A stretch of 8,870 nt of DNA from Cytophagales bacterium (lineage in GTDB: Bacteria; Bacteroidota; Bacteroidia; Cytophagales; Cyclobacteriaceae): NCBI GenBank assembly GCA_003541895.1, contig DPLR01000520.1, positions 1 to 8,870 of the forward strand, given 5' to 3'. A program made the position numbers and the translations under genes. A model generated the notes under the pieces. That model saw nothing but the letters and a program-made list of their open reading frames with translations. It ran no database searches and was not told the origin of the DNA. Positions 5,872 to 8,870 of this stretch are shown here, one piece after another (within the stretch, counting starts at the first letter, position 1; the number at the start of each line of letters is the position of its first letter).

Positions 5872-8562
5872 TTATATTTTAAAGCGATAAGATATTGAAG
5901 GAAGAACTGTACCGATTATTGATAAACGATAAGGCTCTTGTATACCCGCAGAACTGGTTTTGTAAAAAACAGAGTATACATTTTTCCTGGCATACACATT
6001 ATAAAACGATATAATCCACGACCCGTCTAAGAATTTTTTTCTACGATGATTTCCTTCAATCACCAATGCAATATCTAACCGATGATAGTCAGGCACACGA
6101 TAAGCATTACGATCGGAATAATTTACGATTGGAATATTATCAATTACCGTATACGAATAGGGCAGTGTTATAGGGCGCCCTGTGCGATAAGTAAAATTAC
6201 CGGTGAATGAAAACCTTCGAGACAGGGCGTAACGCCACGTTAGATTCATAACGTTCGGCTGATCGTAGTTTGAAGGATAGTAATTCCCGTTGTTGATACT
6301 CTCGCCTGCATAAGGGCTTTGCACTTTTCTAAATGATCTAGAATACGTATAATTCAATGAGCCTTGAAGCCTACCTACATTTTTGTTAACTGAAAACTCA
6401 ACACCATAGGATAACCCCACACCACGTAGAAGTGCGTTTTCCAATTTTGGATTTAAGATAATACTTGATCCATCTTTAAAATCGAGAATGTTGTCGATGT
6501 GTTTATAAAATCCTTCTACCGAAAAATCATATTTTCCATTTTTTGAATTTCTGAAGATCCCCGCAGAGTACTGATCGCCAATCTGGGGCTTGAAATAATA
6601 ATTGCTTGCTTGCCAGATATCGATGGGGGAAATTGAAATTGAATTTGAGATAAGATGGATGTATTGATAAATCCGATTGTATCCAAATTTTAACGAAGTG
6701 AACGGATTAAACTTATAGACTAGAGAAAGTCTTGGCTCAAAGCCTGTATAATTTTTTATTGGTTTACTGCTTCCGTAAGAAACGGAATCAGTCAAGGTTT
6801 GATCACTGATAGGCTGGTTAGGCTGATACAAGTAAACTTTGCCAGGCCCCATCGCGGTGAATGATGAAAAACGAATACCACCGGTCACGCGTACGCTTTC
6901 ACTGATTTCAAATTCATCACTAGCAAAAACCGAATTCTCGACTGATTGCTGCTTAGTAATTGTTACTGGCTTAACATTTGAACTTGAAGAGGTAGGTTTA
7001 ATTGAACCTGGGTCTATGCCATAATAAATACTACCAACCCCAACATTAAGTTTGTGCTTATTTAGCTGATAATTGTAATCCATCTTTAATGTAGGGTACG
7101 TAAGTCCGTACTTCAAGTCATAAGCCGTATTCGGGTTTTTATCTTTAACGTTATAACTGTACGAACCGAACCCAAACGTAACAGTAGAGAATGCCCGATC
7201 ACTAAATCGATGGTCGTAGTGCAGCGAAGCAATTCTATTTTGCCACCAGAAAGTCGTATCAGAAGGGAGACCAAACTTGTCCTGACTGGCATATCCTGTT
7301 AATGTCAATTTATCGTTCTCACTAAATTTATGTGCCAACTTTAAGGAAGCATCATAAAAGAAAACAGAACTTTTACTGATGTTGCTATAGGTAAGGGTTT
7401 TAACTAACCAATCAGAATAAGAAGATCGCAATGAAGCACTCAAGGTGGTCTTGTCTTTTACAATAGGGCCGTTAACTGAGATATGGCTTGATATTGGCCC
7501 AATTCCACCGGCAGCCGACCAATTTTTATAGTCTCCTTCCTTAGATGTAATATTTAAAACTGAAGATACTCGTCCACCATATTCAGATGGTATTCCACCT
7601 TTGTAAAAAGTAACATTGCGCACCGCATCAGAATTAAAGGCTGAGAAAAATCCGAAAACATGCGAGTTATTGAATATCTGAATACCAGCGTAAAGCACCA
7701 AGTTTTGATCAACGCCTCCGCCTCGTACATTAAACCCAGAAGACATTTCGCCTACTGATGTAACTCCTGGCAAAATCTGGATTTGTTTAATAATATCAAT
7801 CTCTCCAAAAAAAGCTGGTAACTTTTTAAGTTGAGTCATCTTAAGATCAATCTGTCCTACATTACTCGTTACTGCATTTGCTTGGCGGCCGGTTACAACT
7901 ACTTCATCCAAAACCCTAGGCGTTTCCATTAAGTCGGTTGAAATATCGCCAGGTTCGTAAACACCGATATTAAATACCTTGTCTTCATAGTTGGCATAAT
8001 GAAATACTATAAAATGCTCTCCCGCTGGAATTTGAATCATGAAAGTTCCCTGTGTGGAGGTTGTCGTGGATAAGTTAGTGCCTTCAACATAAACTGAAGC
8101 TCCCGCTAACGGCTCCTGTGTTTTTCCATCTTTCACAGTTCCGTTTACCTGAATCAACGTACCTGACTTAACTTGACCCTTTGCGCCCAAAGATCTTATT
8201 TCAACTTTTTTATTTTCAGCTTTTACAGATTGTAAAAACTTTAGCTTATCCAAAGTTTTATTTGGGTCTTTTGCGAATATAATCGCATAATTATAAAACG
8301 TTGCGTAAGTTATATCTGTGCCTTGCAAAATTTTCTTTAATGCCTCATCAAGCGGTGTACCAGAATAGCTTTCGTCAAACACAATTCCCTCAAACCATTG
8401 ATCTAAAAAGATAAATTTATTACCGCTTCCGCTTTCAATTTCTCGCAAGTAAGAGGAAAGGGATTTACCCTTTTCTGAACCATCTAGCTTCTTCTCTAAG
8501 ATTGCTTGTGAATGGGCAACAACAACGATGAAGAATAAAAAAAGAGTGTATAATAACTTCAA
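5872..8562 (-). CDS. TonB-dependent outer-membrane receptor with STN and carboxypeptidase-regulatory-like N-terminal domains
   Basis: 896 residues: an energised outer-membrane transporter driven by TonB-ExbBD. Signal peptide: MKLLYTLFLFFIVVVAHSQA, with cleavage likely near HSQA. Residues about 24-97 form an STN domain (SLSSYLREIE, then GTPLDEALKKILQGTDITY). Residues about 138-214 form a carboxypeptidase-regulatory-like beta domain (VNGTVKDGKTQEPLAGASVY), followed by the TonB-box-like stretch LDEVVVTG at 218-225. The plug covers about 235-340 (IQILPGVTSVGEMSSGFNVRGGG; KGGIPSEYGGRVSSVLNITS). The beta-barrel fills the rest, ending LPSISYRFKI. The start is TTG at 8562: the agmatine deiminase stop TAA lies in the same frame seven codons before it, no ATG comes between, and the signal peptide begins right at the TTG. 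No good Shine-Dalgarno site is seen, as is common in this phylum. No SusD homologue follows; two DUF4249 lipoproteins do. The substrate cannot be inferred. Confidence 0.93.
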   Translation of the reverse strand: MKLLYTLFLFFIVVVAHSQAILEKKLDGSEKGKSLSSYLREIESGSGNKFIFLDQWFEGIVFDESYSGTPLDEALKKILQGTDITYATFYNYAIIFAKDPNKTLDKLKFLQSVKAENKKVEIRSLGAKGQVKSGTLIQVNGTVKDGKTQEPLAGASVYVEGTNLSTTTSTQGTFMIQIPAGEHFIVFHYANYEDKVFNIGVYEPGDISTDLMETPRVLDEVVVTGRQANAVTSNVGQIDLKMTQLKKLPAFFGEIDIIKQIQILPGVTSVGEMSSGFNVRGGGVDQNLVLYAGIQIFNNSHVFGFFSAFNSDAVRNVTFYKGGIPSEYGGRVSSVLNITSKEGDYKNWSAAGGIGPISSHISVNGPIVKDKTTLSASLRSSYSDWLVKTLTYSNISKSSVFFYDASLKLAHKFSENDKLTLTGYASQDKFGLPSDTTFWWQNRIASLHYDHRFSDRAFSTVTFGFGSYSYNVKDKNPNTAYDLKYGLTYPTLKMDYNYQLNKHKLNVGVGSIYYGIDPGSIKPTSSSSNVKPVTITKQQSVENSVFASDEFEISESVRVTGGIRFSSFTAMGPGKVYLYQPNQPISDQTLTDSVSYGSSKPIKNYTGFEPRLSLVYKFNPFTSLKFGYNRIYQYIHLISNSISISPIDIWQASNYYFKPQIGDQYSAGIFRNSKNGKYDFSVEGFYKHIDNILDFKDGSSIILNPKLENALLRGVGLSYGVEFSVNKNVGRLQGSLNYTYSRSFRKVQSPYAGESINNGNYYPSNYDQPNVMNLTWRYALSRRFSFTGNFTYRTGRPITLPYSYTVIDNIPIVNYSDRNAYRVPDYHRLDIALVIEGNHRRKKFLDGSWIISFYNVYARKNVYSVFYKTSSAGIQEPYRLSIIGTVLPSISYRFKI

Positions 8563-8583
8563 GAGATTTTTGTTTTTGTGTGG

Positions 8584-8870
8584 TTAATAAATTTCTGGCT
8601 CTTGTTGACTAAGGCAATGAAAGGATCCAAGCCCCCAGATGATATCCGTTGAATCAAGACCTACCACTTTTCGATTGGTGAAACAATTTTGAAGAATAGA
8701 TAAAGCCTTATCGTCATTTTTATCTTTGAATATAGGAACAACTACATACTTATTTGAAATGTAAACGTTGGCATACGATGCTGGCAAACGTTGTTCTTGA
8801 TATAGTACTGGTTCAGGCATAGGCAGCGTAACAATACGCAAAGGCTTCCCATTTTCCACTCTCATTTTTT
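8584..8870 (-). CDS. aguA: Agmatine deiminase (porphyromonas-type peptidylarginine deiminase family), C-terminal end; 5' part beyond the window
   Basis: Agmatine deiminase hydrolyses agmatine to N-carbamoylputrescine and ammonia in arginine-to-polyamine metabolism, in the cytoplasm. About 95 C-terminal residues of a protein normally around 350 long are present. The frame is open to the right edge (a Lys codon precedes the first Met), so that Met is almost surely internal. Recognisable blocks are IVTLPMPEP, SYANVYISNKYVVVPIFKD, KALSILQNCF and GLDSTDIIWGLGSFHCLSQQ. The Cys in FHC (codon 8614-8616) matches the catalytic nucleophile at the C-terminal end of this guanidine-modifying fold. The usual family form is closer to GAIHC, so the Ser-Phe before His-Cys is a mild variation. 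The gene ends in TAA, 21 nt before the receptor's TTG. The call rests on motifs from about a quarter of the protein; a related family member acting on another guanidino compound is possible. Confidence 0.85.
   Translation of the reverse strand, partial: KMRVENGKPLRIVTLPMPEPVLYQEQRLPASYANVYISNKYVVVPIFKDKNDDKALSILQNCFTNRKVVGLDSTDIIWGLGSFHCLSQQEPEIY

Noticed and set aside
6839..7024. 61-codon plus-strand ORF opposite the receptor barrel
   Set aside because: Antisense to a conserved receptor, no initiation signal and no recognisable product.
8863..8865. ATG at 8865 as the true start of a 93-residue protein
   Set aside because: The sequence is the C-terminal quarter of an agmatine deiminase and the frame stays open to the edge, so this Met is internal.

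Overview
The window is an AT-rich chromosomal segment from a member of the Bacteroidota, most likely a Cytophagales-like lineage. The evidence is a bacillithiol gene (bshC), a TonB-dependent receptor of the STN plus carboxypeptidase-regulatory type, two DUF4249 lipoproteins and a macroglobulin-like protein with a plug-like domain. No RNA gene, CRISPR array, insertion sequence or phage gene is visible.

Layout. On the plus strand, from the left edge, lie the 3' part of bshC (2-625, cut by the window edge) and a 5-formyltetrahydrofolate cyclo-ligase (622-1191), overlapping by 4 nt. Three bases later a converging minus-strand cluster ends. Read in its own direction the cluster runs: the 3' end of an agmatine deiminase gene (8584 to the right edge), a TonB-dependent receptor (8562-5872), DUF4249 lipoprotein A (5869-4763), DUF4249 lipoprotein B (4648-3509) and an MG2/plug-like protein (3507-1195). 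The gaps are 21, 2, 114 and 1 nt, so the receptor, lipoproteins and MG2 protein look like one transcription unit. Whether agmatine deiminase shares it cannot be decided from this window.

How the genes may work together. bshC and the cyclo-ligase are housekeeping genes (thiol and folate metabolism). The receptor, lipoproteins and MG2 protein form an envelope module. The receptor would be the energised outer-membrane channel, the two lipoproteins probable accessory proteins, possibly occupying the place a SusD-like protein has in SusCD systems, and the MG2/plug protein an exported partner of unknown role. The substrate cannot be read from the sequence. The receptor has an STN signalling domain, but no FecI/FecR-type sigma and anti-sigma pair is present here.

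The most interesting points are these. The two DUF4249 genes are a recent-looking tandem duplication with a strongly diverged central segment next to a conserved C-x-C-C-x-C-W cluster. The 114-nt spacer between them seems to carry a relic of the receptor's 3' end, a footprint of how the duplication arose. The downstream MG2 protein carries a TonB-plug-like domain with no barrel. The receptor gene appears to start at a forced TTG codon.
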